A stretch of 64,000 nucleotides of DNA, from assembly GCF_016859285.1 (NCBI RefSeq), contig NC_053412.1, positions 6,137,789 through 6,201,788 of the forward strand. Direction: 5' to 3'. Shown piece by piece: positions 1 to 13,092 of this stretch. The DNA is from Xiphias gladius. Taxonomy: Eukaryota; Chordata; Actinopteri; Istiophoriformes; Xiphiidae. Position 1 is the stretch's first letter. Each line of letters starts with the position of its first letter. The position numbers were made by a program, and so were the translations under genes. The notes under the pieces are model-generated. The model worked only from the letters and a program-made list of their open reading frames with translations. It did no database searches and was not told the origin of the DNA.

Positions 1-3000
1 TGTTTTGCCATCTGATACCTTTTTTAAATGCGTAAATCTTACTCCAACTGGAAGCCCCACAAAAACAGACCCAGGACTGTTAAGTCAAATAAAGGGGCAC
101 TGTACACGCATGATCTGCATGGCGATGAATCACATCTTTTATAGAAATTACCTTTACCTGTCTGCGAATTATTTAGAACCCCTATGATGCAATATCTAGG
201 TGTAAATAGTGGCCAATAAAAGTCACAGATTGTTGATGAGATTTTAATTTAAATGACTTCCACGTCCAGTATGATGACAGAACTAAAGTAGAGAGAGTCG
301 GGCAATGTCTTTAGGTGGGTAATCCAGCAGACTCATCCCCCACCTGGCCCTGCACCGCCGTAATGAGACACCCAGTGAGTAGAAAGGGAGAGAGAGAGAG
401 AGTGCCGAGCAATCTTCCAACAAGCCAAAGATCTCAGCAGCACCCTGAGAGGCTTCACTCCTCTGATGCTTATTAATCCTGAGAATGAAATGAGGTTAAC
501 AGCGTTGAGTGGTTCAGAAACAGCCACCGGCGGCGTGGTGTGATTTTGATCCGCGGATTGAGGAGACTCTTGAGTTTTTTTAGATTCTGACAGGCACAAC
601 GAGTGAAGACTCGTGAAGTGAGATATCCGTGATTTAAAAAAAATTAAAGATGATGTGTGTTCTAAAATAAAATGACTGACGGCCGCAGATTAAGAGATGA
701 AGTTTTTAAAAGACCAACCAATCTTTGGCTGGCAAAATGCAGCAGTTTAAATGGATGGAGATGCTGAATGATCGAGAAGTGATTTTCTTTTTCCAAAGTT
801 GTTATTCAGATTTTTGGAAATTCTGCCTATTTAGATTTTCAAAAATATTTTTTTTGTCAGTGATGATGGTAATGGTTTTATACACTGCACTTTATTTACT
901 TGTGTAGTTTGTTCAAATCTAAGCATCTAGTCTAAAAAAAACAATCTCACTTCAAGGTCCATTTAGTAGCTGTTCTGGAGCTTTCATTCGTGTCACGTGA
1001 CCTTCATCAGCAGACACTTTGCCCAGTTGTCATGGAAGCGTAGATGGTCGAATCTTAATTCTTTTCCTGAGCACTTTGAAGACTCCTCATCCATGTTAGT
1101 GGGACTTCAGAGTTCATTTCTGGCCGTGAAAACAACAGCTGACAAAACAATCTCACCTAAAGGGCCCCCTTAGTAGCTGTCCTGGAGCTTTTGATTATAT
1201 CACATGATCTTCACCTGCTGTTTCCAAGGTCAAGGATGAACTTGGGAGTTCAACCTTTAAGCCATCATGGACAAGAGGTCCCTCAAGTGCTCAGGACATT
1301 GTTTTAGTTGTATTCATTTTTTTGCCTCGATCCTTGAATTCTTTGCCGTAAACTTCTACACCTGTATACTTTTTAATATACCGTAAATGGCCTACTGCAA
1401 CATGATGGGCTTGTTCAATCATTATAATGTGTTAATAGGCTGAAGTTTACCATTATACTCTAAACGCAGGGAGTCCGCAGCTGTGTTAAAAGTAAGCAGA
1501 TTTTTGTTTTTGGAACTTCTGAGCTAATTTTAGTGTGTTAGCAGAGCTACTACACTGTACAACCCAACAGGCAGTGTATTGAGTATTTTCTGTTTCCTCC
1601 CTTTGTAGAAGTGTATATTAACGTTGGAGTAAACTACAGAAGCAATGATGGCCTGACAGTGTGGTATGCCGTCATAAATTATTCCGGTGTCATATTCGTG
1701 GCAGTGTGGTAATAAATATTATATAAATATTATTAAAAGTGTATGTCAACTTGGCATTTGGTATGTCTGTATAAAAATAATATATAAAAAATTAAAGTCT
1801 TTTTAAACATTTATTCCATATTACATGTAGTTTGCTAAATGTGTCGCCTTTTATTTTACTTTTTAATGTGCTTCTCATCCTCCTCCCTATAATTGTCTCC
1901 GTTAATCCAATCTACTTTTCATGGACAAGTCAGGGTGTTTTTGTGTAAAATCCACATTCAATTGTCAGAGTATTTTTCATGCTTTATTTTTATGCTCTAA
2001 TGCTTCTTAGTTATTTTTTTTATATTTCTTAATGCATGACATTAAATAGAATTTTGCTCATCTGGGTGTGCCACAAACACTGCACAAATTCCTGCTTCAA
2101 TAATTTGCCTTTCCTCCTGCTTTGATTCTTATCTGCAAGACGGAAATGAAGGCCTATAATTTAATGACTCATACATATTACTTTGGGGCTAAATCTGATT
2201 GTACAGTATGGATTATATATTAATCAGGGAATCTGAAATATGATATTTGTTGTTGTTGTTGGTTTGTTTTTATTTTGATGACAGTTTTGGTGCCAAAGAT
2301 GTTTTACTGAGAAACTCTGCACTCAAATCCACTGTCAGTCAAACAAGTGTTTAGATGATATGTGATTTTTTTACGGCTACTTACATATTTATCTTTAAAG
2401 CTGCTATAATTCAGTTCCCCTCAGCTCTACAGAGCATTTTAGCATCTTTCAGCTAATTGTTTTGGTTTTATTGCCCACAACTGTTTCGGTTCAATCTCAT
2501 GGCTCTAATTGACTTCGTTTCTAGAAGCAGCAGGCAGCTGCTTTCGTAGCATAAACTCTCTAAAAAAGCTGCCCAGCCCCCAAACAGCAGGCAAACAAAG
2601 AGCCAGATATTTCCCTCGGGAGTTGTTGGGGGCAAAAACAAAGCTTAAATGAGAGTAAATATGAGACCTATATTCATGGGTGTCCAGAAACAAAACTCCA
2701 AGTGATTGCTAATATTAATCCATGTCTGTTGGAAGTGTAAATAAGTAAATGTATGCTTGCATGTTTGAGCTTGAGTTTCTGTCCGTGGAGCCTTTTTATT
2801 AGCCACGATGGCTCTCATTGCACATAGTCACTAACCAGTTCTTTTTCGTTTCATTCTAAAACTGCTCTTTTTGTTTTCAAGAGGATTTTCCAACTTGAGA
2901 CTAAAGAGCACCCAGAACAGCACATGGAAAAAGCTTCACTGGGTTTAAACAATAAGCATTGGAGGGAAGCACAACAGTCATTTGCCAAAATAATAATGCA

Positions 3001-6000
3001 GTGGGTTACTGCTTTAAAACTGACCCTCTTTGGAGAGAGATGTTTCAAAAAATGACAATAAAAACACTGGAACTGTGGATGAAGTTGTTAAACATTAATT
3101 ATGGATGCTGTCATCTTCGTGAATGCAGAGGTGGTACAGCAGCCCAGGACAGAATATGTTTCATTCTGGAAAATGTTCAAGGGCCACTCAGAAGTCTTTC
3201 ATAGGCTGGAAGTGGCCCCTGAGAGGGACTTCGAGTACCACTGATCTACAGTACCATGTGTCAGTGAGACCATCTGAGCACGTAATTAACTGGAGGAGCT
3301 GGCACCTCTCACTCACCGTGATGGCAAGAGTACAAAACTTTCCTTCAGTGCGTGTTTGCATAGTGATAAGGAATATTTTTTTTGAAGGTGTGATATGGCC
3401 TTCCCTGCAGAGGTTCGAGGGATGTCTTCTCTTAAATCAGAATCACACAAGACGAGTGCAGTGCAGCGCATTGCCAGTGCTGCAGGCGAGATTGCTTACA
3501 CTCCCTTCAGTGTCTGAGCTCATCCACGAACACATAAGTGAAATAGGGGTCATCATACTCCTCTGAAGTCACGCAAAGTTTCCACTGTGTGTGTGTTTGT
3601 GCGAGTGGGTATGTGTGTGTGTGCGTGAAGGGCAGTGAGTGAATGAAAATGCGAGGCAGCAAATCCTTTGCCTTCTATTTATATATTCTTTTGAAAATCC
3701 TGGCGCTCCTCTATCTTCCACTTTCATGGTTGATACGGCCTAGAAATGTAGCACAGTTCCAATTCTGCTCGCTCACCTGCTCTATACTATTTTTATGGAC
3801 AACAACAATAGCTAACCATCATGGCCAACAAGCATTAACAGGAATGGCCCACATGGTCTTGTGCTACTTCCCCCGTAGCTCTTGATGAAAGGTGCTGCTG
3901 TTGAGAAACAGTGCAACAGGCAGACAATGATATTTGTTACCTGAATGATGCTTCAGGGCTTCGATATAGTGGCCAAGAAATATGAGCGCCCAGGTTTCTG
4001 CCCCATTGGCTAAGGGGAACATTTCCCCACAGCCTCGCGATTAGTTTGCCAGCCCCCCCCCAAGGTTTGATCTTCCCCTACAGCTGTTTGTCACAGCCGT
4101 GCAAAGTATTGCCCTCCAGGCGCATGCCGCTGCACTGAGATGTATAACATGGCGCGTCCGTCTGCACAGGAAATATGAGCACATGCTGTGCTTTATGTGT
4201 TGACCCGCTCGGATGCTGAGAGTTACGACACCTTAAGCCAACCCTGCCTGACCACGCCGAACAATGGTAGCTTCTTCCAAATTAGGTCATTGCATTTGCA
4301 TAGAAATTGGTTCTAGATTGGTAGATGGGCCCTTCAAAAACTTTCGCTCCTTCTTCCCCTCTCTTTCTGTGTCAAACACAAACAGAGTCATATAGCAAGG
4401 CTGCTCCTTTAAGGCCCAATCAGTTCGGAACAATGAGCACTCCTCGAGGAAGTCAGAGCAGAGGACATGATGAGAAATAGATCTAAGGCGACGCTTCATG
4501 TTTACCAAAAGGGTGAGTGGCAACAAGAGAGGATTTAACATGCAGAGATTCTCTGTACGGCATTCTCTTTTAAGATATCTGTAATTTACATGCCTTTGGT
4601 CTTCCTAACTCCATTCCCAGTTGTTTCATATTCATATGTTGATTATACAAGGAGGTCCTTAGAGTTTAAGTCTTTAAAAGCAAATATGCTTGTCATTTCT
4701 GCTTTGTTGGAGGGTAAATAGAGGAGACTGAATGGGCAGAATGGGAAGAAAAGACGGGATATGTGGCCTTAGCAAGAGCTCCTCCAAAAGCCATTGCCTT
4801 TTAAACAATCCACATGAGCATTTCTTGGTCTGGCACCCCTATCATCAAGACAATACTTGTCTCAGATCTGCCCTGGCGACATTATGCGTAAGTTTTGGGC
4901 ACAAAACCGACTTGCTTAATGTTATGAAAGATCATGAGTGGATAGTGAAAAGGTGTTTTGGATGAGCCGGGGTTGGAGGAAAGCTGATAAATGTCAGAGG
5001 TTAATAGCTAAACTGCAGACCGAGCAATGGGGGTCTGGAGAAACGCAGTAGAGAAAATGGCATTCTGTTGTGGAGACACTCAGCAATAGTGACAGCTACC
5101 ACAGTGGGCATTATGAGCTAATGCCAGGCTGCCTGATGCAAGTGTCTCAACCTAAAGAGCACCTTTCAGTCACATCTGCCACATCAGTGTGTGAGGGCTC
5201 CGCCGCCTCGGCAGCTCAACCGTGGCTGACTTTAAACAGGGCTGCAAGTTAACGGAAAGTTTTCTGCTCGCTCCGTGAATGTCATATGTGTGTGATTTGT
5301 GTCAGTACGACTATTTCAGGCTGACATCTTCCGAAAAGAACTCATCACCCTTACGCTGTGATATATGAGCAAGGAGCAGAAATTGTCCCGTTGTCAGAGA
5401 AACCTGACAAATGTCTTGCAGAGAGGGACAATCAGCCAGCACGAGCAACTTTATGGAACATTATCTGCCAAGGACAGTTTGTTTTTGCGGTTAGGTGATG
5501 ATGTATAGCATATCACAGCTAGCTTAGACATGTGTTTCTTCAGTCAAGGTGGGAGCTGAATCTGATCCTGGTTTCGAAGTGATAATGGGCAATACACCCT
5601 CTATTTCGACATTACACACAAACATTTAAAGAACAGCTTCGTATCAGAATTCATAAATAATGACTGCACTCGGTTTTTATTCATGTACTGCATGTGATAC
5701 ATGATGTAGTATTTTACAGTAATAAAACACGTCATGTCTTCCTTAGTGAACTGTTCCCCACCAGCATTTCTTAAAGATGTAACTGAAAGTGGCATATGAT
5801 TAGATTTTTATTCATGGATGAGCCGTGTAGCTGCTACAGAAGTTTTGTCAAGCTGTTACAATTCAAAAGTGTTTGACTGGACAACACGAGCTTTGAGAGA
5901 CCGTGTTTGGAATCTTTATGACATTGATTTTTCATTGACATTTCGAGCACACAGTTGGGATCCACTGTGTGCATATAACCATATTACTGTGTAGACATCA

Positions 6001-8760
6001 TCAAAAACTGGTAAATACACAATATTCCTTCCAACTGGCTGATTTTTTTAGCTTTAAATTCTCCTGTAGTTCGACATGAATGCACTAAATGTCTGAAGAT
6101 CTTATTTAACTTGAGTGATTTGATTTTAAAATTTCACTGAAAAGAGGGTGACACACAGCATGCCGACCCCAGATTCTCCATCTGATTGAGCCCGGTATAA
6201 AAGGGTCCTAAATAAAAGGACAGAGGAAGGAAGCCTTTTATTTGTCATTGGAAGAACAAATGTGCTATGTAGTATTCACTCAAGAGTATAGGCCATTCAA
6301 AGGGTTTTGAATAAACCATAAAAAAAATAATAATAGTTTCTTGACAACTGAACCCGTCAGGTATAGGATTGTGTCTCAGCCGCCAGCAATTTTTCCTGTA
6401 TAATTTTTAATTAATGGCAGATCATGATTTAACTCTTTCGCAGCTTGGACTCTGAAAATAGCCCCATAGAGCTGCCACTTCAGTGTTTCCTTGAGTCCAG
6501 AATTCACATTATGTGTTTGAGAAAAGACATAAATGCTGTCCTTCGCAGAGAGAGACTAAGTGTTCTGTCTGATTATTTATGCACTTACCTTTTGAAATTC
6601 GCAGATCTTTGAAATGAGGATACACAGTGGACGGGTTGACGCTCTCCTGCTGTAATGGCCTACATAAAGGTAGGTTAACAGCAAGAAATGGTTTACAGCC
6701 AGTTGAAGTGTGGAATATAAAGTACAAGTCTCATGGACCTCGTGGCTTTGTATGGACCCTTAAATTTTACAGCATATGCAAAAAAAAAAAAAAGTGCCAT
6801 GAATACAGCACATAAAGTGAAGCGGGGTTTAGGTGAATTCTGTCCAGAATGGATAGCTTCCAGCACTCTAAAGAAATTCATCCCCTGCTCCTCTGCAAAC
6901 GAGCCAGGATGTTAACACTATTGACATTAGCGGTGTAGGCGGACCGGGCAGTAGAAGGGACAGTTGAGTGTGTGCTGAAGTCCCCCCGGCAGTATTCAAC
7001 GCTTGTCTCTGTGACCCAGGTATACCTACTGACAAAAGCGCTACCTCATTTCAATGCTAATGTGCTGTTACGGGTATTTTCAAAGCGTTGCTGCTATTTA
7101 TTATGATTCAGCTTACCTGAGAGGCGGCTGGTTAATCCTGTGGCTCCCTGGAGAGCTGCTGTGCACCAAGAGGTCATGGAGATAGTGTTTAAATAGACTC
7201 TGCCTCCCATATTATTCCACGGGGACAACCACAGGCCCTGTACGCAGCTCACAGAGTTTCTCCCTTTTTCCTGCACATCTGGTATGTGGCAGCACGGCAA
7301 AGATCACAGGATTAACTAAGACGCTGTTTTCCTATCACAAGACCTCTGAGCTCCTCCGATTGTTCTTGCCTCTGTTTTTTGAAACTACTGTATGCTTATG
7401 CCTTAACATGTACCATGACCCGGGGGCTTGCAAGACGCCATCACAAGTGATGACACTTTCTGAGCAGGTTTTGAATAGAAGACAGCAAAATAAAATGTGT
7501 GTGGAATATGGACTCTGTAATGGAAGAAAAAACAATTTCAAAAGGCCTCCAGCTGTTCACTTTAACAGACATTAAGATACTGGAAAATGTATATGCCAAC
7601 AACAGTCGATGCAGCTAGAGAATAGTGAAATGCAGTATCCTGTCTTAGTCGTTCTCGTGGCAAAATATCAGAGCAAAGTAATACAACTGACCGAACTACA
7701 GATGGTGCCAAAAGTAAGGCAGATTCCAAGATGGTGTCCCAGAATATCTTCATTGACCAGGCGATGATTCATCTCCACGGGATTGATCCCACATGCCAAC
7801 TGAAAGCAGTTGTGTCATGTTTCAGCCTCCGTCTCAGTCCAAATATCCACTGGAGGTGTGTCAGAAGCCGAGCGTCTAAAGCAGTCTGTTCCTCAGCAGT
7901 CACAGCTCAAGCATTTCTTCTAGACCGCTCCAACATTTAATTTATTTCTGGATCAAATATCTTATTTTCTCCCCCTAGAGAAGTTGTCTTTGGAAGGAAA
8001 ATCCTGTGGACATACTTTCTATGATTGTCACATTTTATTTTGTATATGGAAAATACAATTGTGCTGTTGTTTGTTTACATTGTTATAAATTGTTAATATT
8101 TCTATTTACCTATTCTTCCCTCTCTCATTTATTTCTATACCTTTATGGCCTGGGGCGGGGGGAACGGTGAAATGTGTAGACTGCTTTGTTTGTGGTATCT
8201 GCTCTTTGATGAAATGTTTTTGCCAGCTCTTTGTGTCTTACGAGCATATTGAAAACACATTTGCGGCTCATTATTGATTTGTGGCTGCACTTGTTTTAAT
8301 AACTATACCGAGCAAAACATCTTACCTTTACCTCGTATCTGTCTTTGTTTCGTGGCGTATACTGGAAGAGGGAAAACTGAAACACTCCCTCTCCTGCCTC
8401 ACAAATTTGCTGTGTGTTCATAAAGGCCAAGTTAATAACCGTTGAAATGCACCGTTAAATATTAATGTCATGTCAGATGTCAATAGGTATAGAGTTCTGC
8501 ACTATATACTGTACATTCACAAATGTATTTCATGCTTCGGAGACACGAAAAAATGACCTATCGAAAAAGATAGTGGCGCAGAGAAAAGAGGCAATGGCAG
8601 CAATACCTCCTCCTCCACCACATCTTGTTTCTTTTCTCTTTCCTGTTTCTTTTGTTTACTTTCCACAACCTCCCCCCTGACACATACTTGATCTCCCCGC
8701 CGAAGGTTACATCTTGACATCAGATCGTCGAGGTGGAAGCATAAATCAATTTTCAGTTTT
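1..8760. other. Intergenic region with no recognisable gene
   Basis: I see no homology-bearing reading frame on either strand. Open frames here are all short and carry no recognisable domain or consistent splice pattern. The stretch is AT-rich and mostly single copy to the eye, with a short GT-rich run near 3585-3632, an A-run at 6780-6793 and one diverged two-copy repeat (listed separately). It could hold distal regulatory elements for a neighbouring gene, but nothing in the bases alone proves that. Confidence 0.6.
939..1215 (+). repeat. Diverged two-copy direct repeat, period about 205 bp
   Basis: A block starting with CAATCTCAC and containing TTAGTAGCTGT and CTGGAGCTTT, then a CACGTGACCTTCA / CACATGATCTTCA core, occurs at about 942-1011 and again at about 1147-1215. 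The copies share the order of all these words with scattered substitutions, so they are old. The spacer (1012-1146) shows no coding signal. It is probably a fragment of an interspersed fish repeat, but I cannot name the family. Confidence 0.55.
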
Positions 8761-8768
8761 TAATAATG

Positions 8769-9700
8769 ATAGATAGATAGCGCTCCTTGTCACAGTGGAG
8801 CTGAAGAAATCTCCTGCTGAAAGCGCTCCGCTGTCTGACCAGCCGGCCGTGGAGGGGGATGCCAGATGTTCTCCATGATGTTCAACAGTTTGTGCGGCAT
8901 CCTCCTCTCTGCAACCAGCTCTAAGGGCTCCAGAGAAGTCCCCAGCACGGAGCCTTCAGCCTTACTGATCAGTTTGTGCTGTTTGCTGGTGTCACTCTGA
9001 TGCTGCTGCCAAAGCAGACTGGGAAAGGTCTGAAACATCTTGCTGCGAACATTAAAGGACCTAAGCTTCCTCACGGAGTAGAGTCTGCTCTGTCCCTTCC
9101 TGTAGACAGCCTCTGTGTTGTATGTCCAGTCCAGTTTGTTGTCGAGGTGGACTCCAAGGTTTCTGTGTCCCTGCACCACCTCCACCTCCTCTCCAAGACA
9201 AGAGCGGGTGGTTGTTCCCGCACCATGCCTCAAAGCAGTCCACCGGGTCTCTTCTGCACTCTGCCTCCTGTCCATGGTTTACACTCCCAACAACTGCTGA
9301 GTGATCCGAGCGCTTGTGCAGATGAGAGGACTCAGAGTTGTACTCGACGTTGGAGGGCGGTCAGGGTACCGTCTCCTGCGGTGCCCATGTGGGGCTGAGC
9401 ACTCGCACAGACACACATCCCCGCCGCCGCGCTCACTGTGGCCGATCTGTCATGTAGTCGGTAATCCAGGAGGTTGTGGAGGTAGGACCAGCTGGATTTT
9501 GGGTTGAACGTTTCCATGGCCTCTGACTGAAGTTTTTTCCAAGCTGCCTGATGCTTGTCACCACTCAACTGCACATCACGCATCAGTAAATGAGGGTTTC
9601 GGTACATAGGTTTCCATCTAACTGGTTTTAAGTGCATTTTCAGTTTGCACACAGAAAAACCTGAGTGAAATTTTGCGTCTGAAAGGGTAATATGCCACAA
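8769..9700 (-). mobile_element. Degenerate non-LTR retrotransposon (CR1/L2-like LINE), 3' part of ORF2
   Basis: On the minus strand the frame 9275-8790 encodes a C-terminal reverse-transcriptase region of the fish CR1/L2/Rex1-like type. Recognisable blocks are NLGVHLDNKLDW, then YRKGQSRLYSVRKLRSFNV, then AGSVLGT-like and LEPLELVAERR. Further upstream on the same strand (9700-9332) is a second frame with SSWSYLHNLLDYRL, probably an earlier part of the same ORF2 out of frame. A short GATA run at 8768-8780 lies just beyond the end, in the place where LINE 3' tails often carry short repeats. The catalytic YADD block is not seen and the frames are broken, so this is a truncated, dead copy. Confidence 0.7.
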
Positions 9701-10145
9701 ATTTGTATATTTGTTGACAAGTGTGATGACTAATAGCTGAGCCTTTCAATACCCCGCCACGGTACTTGCTCTTCAGCTTCTCCGCATCTGCAACTAGCAA
9801 AAGGTTATGGTGAGGCGAAGGCTGCCAGTATGAAACTGAGACAGACTCTGCCTCTATCTTTCATCCCAGACGTGCGAAAAACTTTCCCGCCCGACCTCGT
9901 CTCTTCATTGACGTGTTTCACAGAGGCTGCTGGATCACGTTCGGGCAGCCCAGTCGGTTTTAATCACGCTCTGCCTGTAGTGCTTCCAGCGGCCATCGCT
10001 GCAACCGTAGGAAAACCAGGAGAGAGCGGAGGTGAGGTGAATACTAACCCCAGACAACTGGTATAAAGTTACTGTAGGGAAGATCAAAGCAAGGTGGTCT
10101 AGAGTTAGACTTTCTCAGTAAACCAAAACTCTCTAAATCTTTCAT

Positions 10146-11045
10146 TCATTTCTGCTTTTTCTTTTTTCCTTGTGGAGTTAATTGGGTAGGGCGTCCCTTT
10201 GCTCTCAGAACAGCCTCGGCTCTTCGTGGCCTGGACTCCACAAGATGTCGGAAACTTTCCTGTGAAACTCTGGCCAATGTTGACGTAATTGTATCACATC
10301 GTTTCTGCCGATTTGTCAGCTGCACATTCGTGCTGCCAATCTCCTGTTCTGCCACATCCCAAAGGTCTTCTACTGGATTGAGATCTGGAGTACGCCGAAA
10401 CCCACTGCCAGAAGAGAGGTCAGGGGAGAACGACCTCTCAAGCTGGTTCGTGAAACCAGCTTGAGACAACGTCCGCTTTATGACACGGAGCATTATCATG
10501 GAAGTAAGCGTGGCTGTGGCATTCAAACCGTGATTGACTGGTATTAAGTGGCCCAAGCGGGGGCCCAAATCCAGATTCATCAGACCAGGGTACGCTCCTC
10601 CAGTCTTCAGCTGTCCAAGTTTTCTGGAGAGCCTGTGCCCACTGCAGCCTCAGATTTCTGTTCTTGGCCGAAAGGAGTGGAGGCTGACTTCTGGCAGCCA
10701 ATCTGCCTAATTTTCAATGTGTCGTGCATTCTGAGAAGCTTTCCTGCTCACGGCAGTTGTAAGGGGTGGCTATCCGAGCTACCGTGGCCTCTCTGTCAGC
10801 TCCAGCCAGTCTGGCCGTTCTCCCCTGACCTCTCTTCTCTCTCCTGTCCTCAGAACTTCCGCTCACTGGATTTTTTTTTTTTAGGTTTTCGGCCCCGCTC
10901 TGAGTTAAAACTCTGGAGACCGTTGTGTGTGGAAAAATCCCGGGAGATCAGCAGTTTCAGAAACACTCAGACCAGCCCGTCTGGCACCAACAATTACGCC
11001 ACAGTCAAAGTGACTGAGATCACATTTTCCCCCTCATTCCTACGT
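10146..11045 (-). mobile_element. Dead Tc1-like DNA transposon with transposase remnants
   Basis: Reading the minus strand from about 11040 down, the N-terminal helix-turn-helix of a Tc1-like transposase is visible (VIVGARRAGLSVSETADL at about 11000-10940). It is followed near 10660-10575 by NRNLRLQWAQALQKTW and WSDESGF, and near 10400 by DLNPVEDLWDV, the block holding the last acidic residue of the DDE/D catalytic triad. The end reads HLVESRPRRAEAVLRAKG at about 10240-10190. The parts fall in different frames with stops between them, so the transposase is not functional. I did not find convincing terminal inverted repeats by eye. Confidence 0.8.
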
Positions 11046-11467
11046 TTGATGTGAACATTATCTGAGGCTCCTGAAAAAAAAACAGGCTGTTTTTTTTTTT
11101 TTTTAATTTCTTAAGGGTGTACGAATAAAAAAAACAAAGTGTAGTACACCAAATTTGCCAAAAAAAACACAAGACTACCTCCTCTAAACTTCTGACCTTG
11201 TAAATGGAAACTAAAGTTGGTGTGAAAATGGAGAAAAAGCACAAAAACAAATGGAACAACGTGGTTATAACAGCCCCGTTTCGACCTTTCTTGGGGAGCT
11301 CGTCTGCCTCCGGATAATCAAAGAGTTCAGGTTCTCTGCTCCCTGCGTGTTTCACCCCGATGCCCCCTCCTCGTGTGATAACTGTGCGTGACACCAAGGA
11401 AGGAGGTGGGCCATCGGCGACACGCTGCGCCGGCGCCGGTGACACCGCCCGTACAGTATCCGCTGCC

Positions 11468-11471
<4 letters not shown>

Positions 11472-11522
<51 letters not shown>
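11472..11522. repeat. (CA)n microsatellite
   Basis: An uninterrupted CA dinucleotide run of about 50 bp. It produces spurious poly-Cys-Val and poly-His-Thr open frames on both strands, none of which is a gene. Confidence 0.95.
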
Positions 11523-11524
<2 letters not shown>

Positions 11525-12479
11525 CCGCTCGGCTCCCTGCTGCACTCAAACGTAGCAACACTGACATCTCTCGGCTTGGATGGAGAACTGCCACACGGGC
11601 CATGATCTGTGGGACCCTGGGGTCTTGTGAGCAAAGCACTTCCAAAAACAAGTGCCAAGGAAAATACAAAGTTCTCACTCCGGCTCGGAGGGAACTTTTG
11701 TATTTTAGAAAATGTGTATAGATACACGCTATAATTTCCTTAGTTCATGGTACCATTTGGAACCATTTGTCTTTGACTAGTTTCAGTCTGGGAAGAGTTT
11801 CTGTTATCAGGCGCAATGTTCCTGTATATTGTTTTTTTTTAAGGTCAAATGGCACAAAAGCTTGTTTGTGTTCTATCGCCCACGCCAGTTTGTTATGTAG
11901 GAAGTTGTGTACTGGCCGGGAATTGTCGGAGCTTTGTGAGCCTGATGTTTCAGTAGTGACCCTGGCACGGGCTTGGCCTGGGTGGACTTTAGCCCCGTGA
12001 AATACACCGTCCCAGCCGTGGGACACACTTTAGGTGTATTTCGGTCTGTACTGGACTCTGTCTTCACACGACCTTGAAAAAGTAGACATTGTCTGGAGGC
12101 TCTAAGTCTCCCGATTCTATCTGTGCAAAGCATTTTAAGATCCATATCACAACAGCAGCTGCCGACCCAGAATTGGTTCAGACGCGTGGCTATAGCTCCA
12201 AAGTGTTTTCCACACAGAAGGTCCCCCTTATGTTCCCCTTTTTTATGCCAAAGAAAAAAACAGAAAGGGCACAAAATGGCAGGGGAAAAAACTACCATTT
12301 GTACCATGTCTGTGCCTCTGTAACTTTGGTTCAGTGTCTCTTTAATCCTCACGCTGTCATGTCGGTTGCAAAAGAGCTCCCTTTCAAAAGAGACCGGGGC
12401 GTTAAAGAACGGGGGCCTTTTGGGGTATGTTATTATCGGGATGTCAGCTAAGGAGCTGGACCACTCGGGTCTTAGCGTG

Positions 12480-12662
12480 CGGAGGTGCGTTTCCCTCTCC
12501 CGCCGTGGCTGGAGGCGACCAGCAGAGGCGCCGGTCGCCGCTTTGCCCTCTTGTCGGACACGTAGAGCAAGAACCGAAGACAGAACCACGTGTAGCTCGC
12601 GCATGCGCGCGGCTTATTGTTATTGTCGCCGCTGCCGGCTTCTCCTGTCACTGTGGGACATG
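12480..12662 (+). promoter_or_regulatory. GC-rich promoter and probable 5' exon of the C39-like gene, with NRF1-type site
   Basis: A CpG-rich island with the palindrome GCGCATGCGC at 12599-12608 matches the NRF1 consensus found in many housekeeping promoters. A GT donor (GTGAGA) follows position 12662, and an acceptor (TTTTCAG at 13073-13079, or CTCTCAG at 13086-13092) precedes the coding ATG at 13093. A non-coding or nearly non-coding first exon ending at 12662 is therefore likely. The orientation toward the downstream gene is inferred from these splice sites. Confidence 0.55.
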
Positions 12663-12973
12663 GTGAGAAAACGCTGAGACATGAATCATTACAACTCCGC
12701 ACTGGTACACACGAAGGGGAAATGTGGTGCTCGTTCATTTTAAAAGAATAAAGAGACTTTTGGTCGAATAGTTGTCACTGAGCAGGATTGTCAGTGTCAT
12801 TTGGAAGAAGTCATGATTATAGAGAAGCGAACTTTACGGTAAAACCATTTTGAACCATTTAAGTGGGTAAATTTAACAGTTTGAAACTATTGAAACTATA
12901 TTGTCTCTGCACTTAAATGTAATGTATTTAGTGATGTACTACACCTAAACCGGTAAACACGTATTATCTGGAT

Positions 12974-12975
<2 letters not shown>

Positions 12976-13040
<65 letters not shown>
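12976..13040. repeat. (GT)n microsatellite
   Basis: A pure GT run of about 65 bp in the first intron of the C39-like gene, ending about 40 bp before the splice acceptor. Confidence 0.95.
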
Positions 13041-13041
<1 letters not shown>

Positions 13042-13092
13042 TGGAGTCTTGATCTAATTTAAAACCCTTGTCTTTTCAGGTGAGGCTCTCAG

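Noticed and set aside
11020-11727. A 235-aa minus-strand open frame and overlapping long frames on both strands
   Set aside because: They run through the (CA)n microsatellite, which has no stops in several frames; the rest shows no domain or conserved motif.
11873-12604. A 243-aa minus-strand open frame
   Set aside because: Low-complexity, no recognisable domain, and it overlaps the CpG-rich promoter and first exon of the C39-like gene on the opposite strand.
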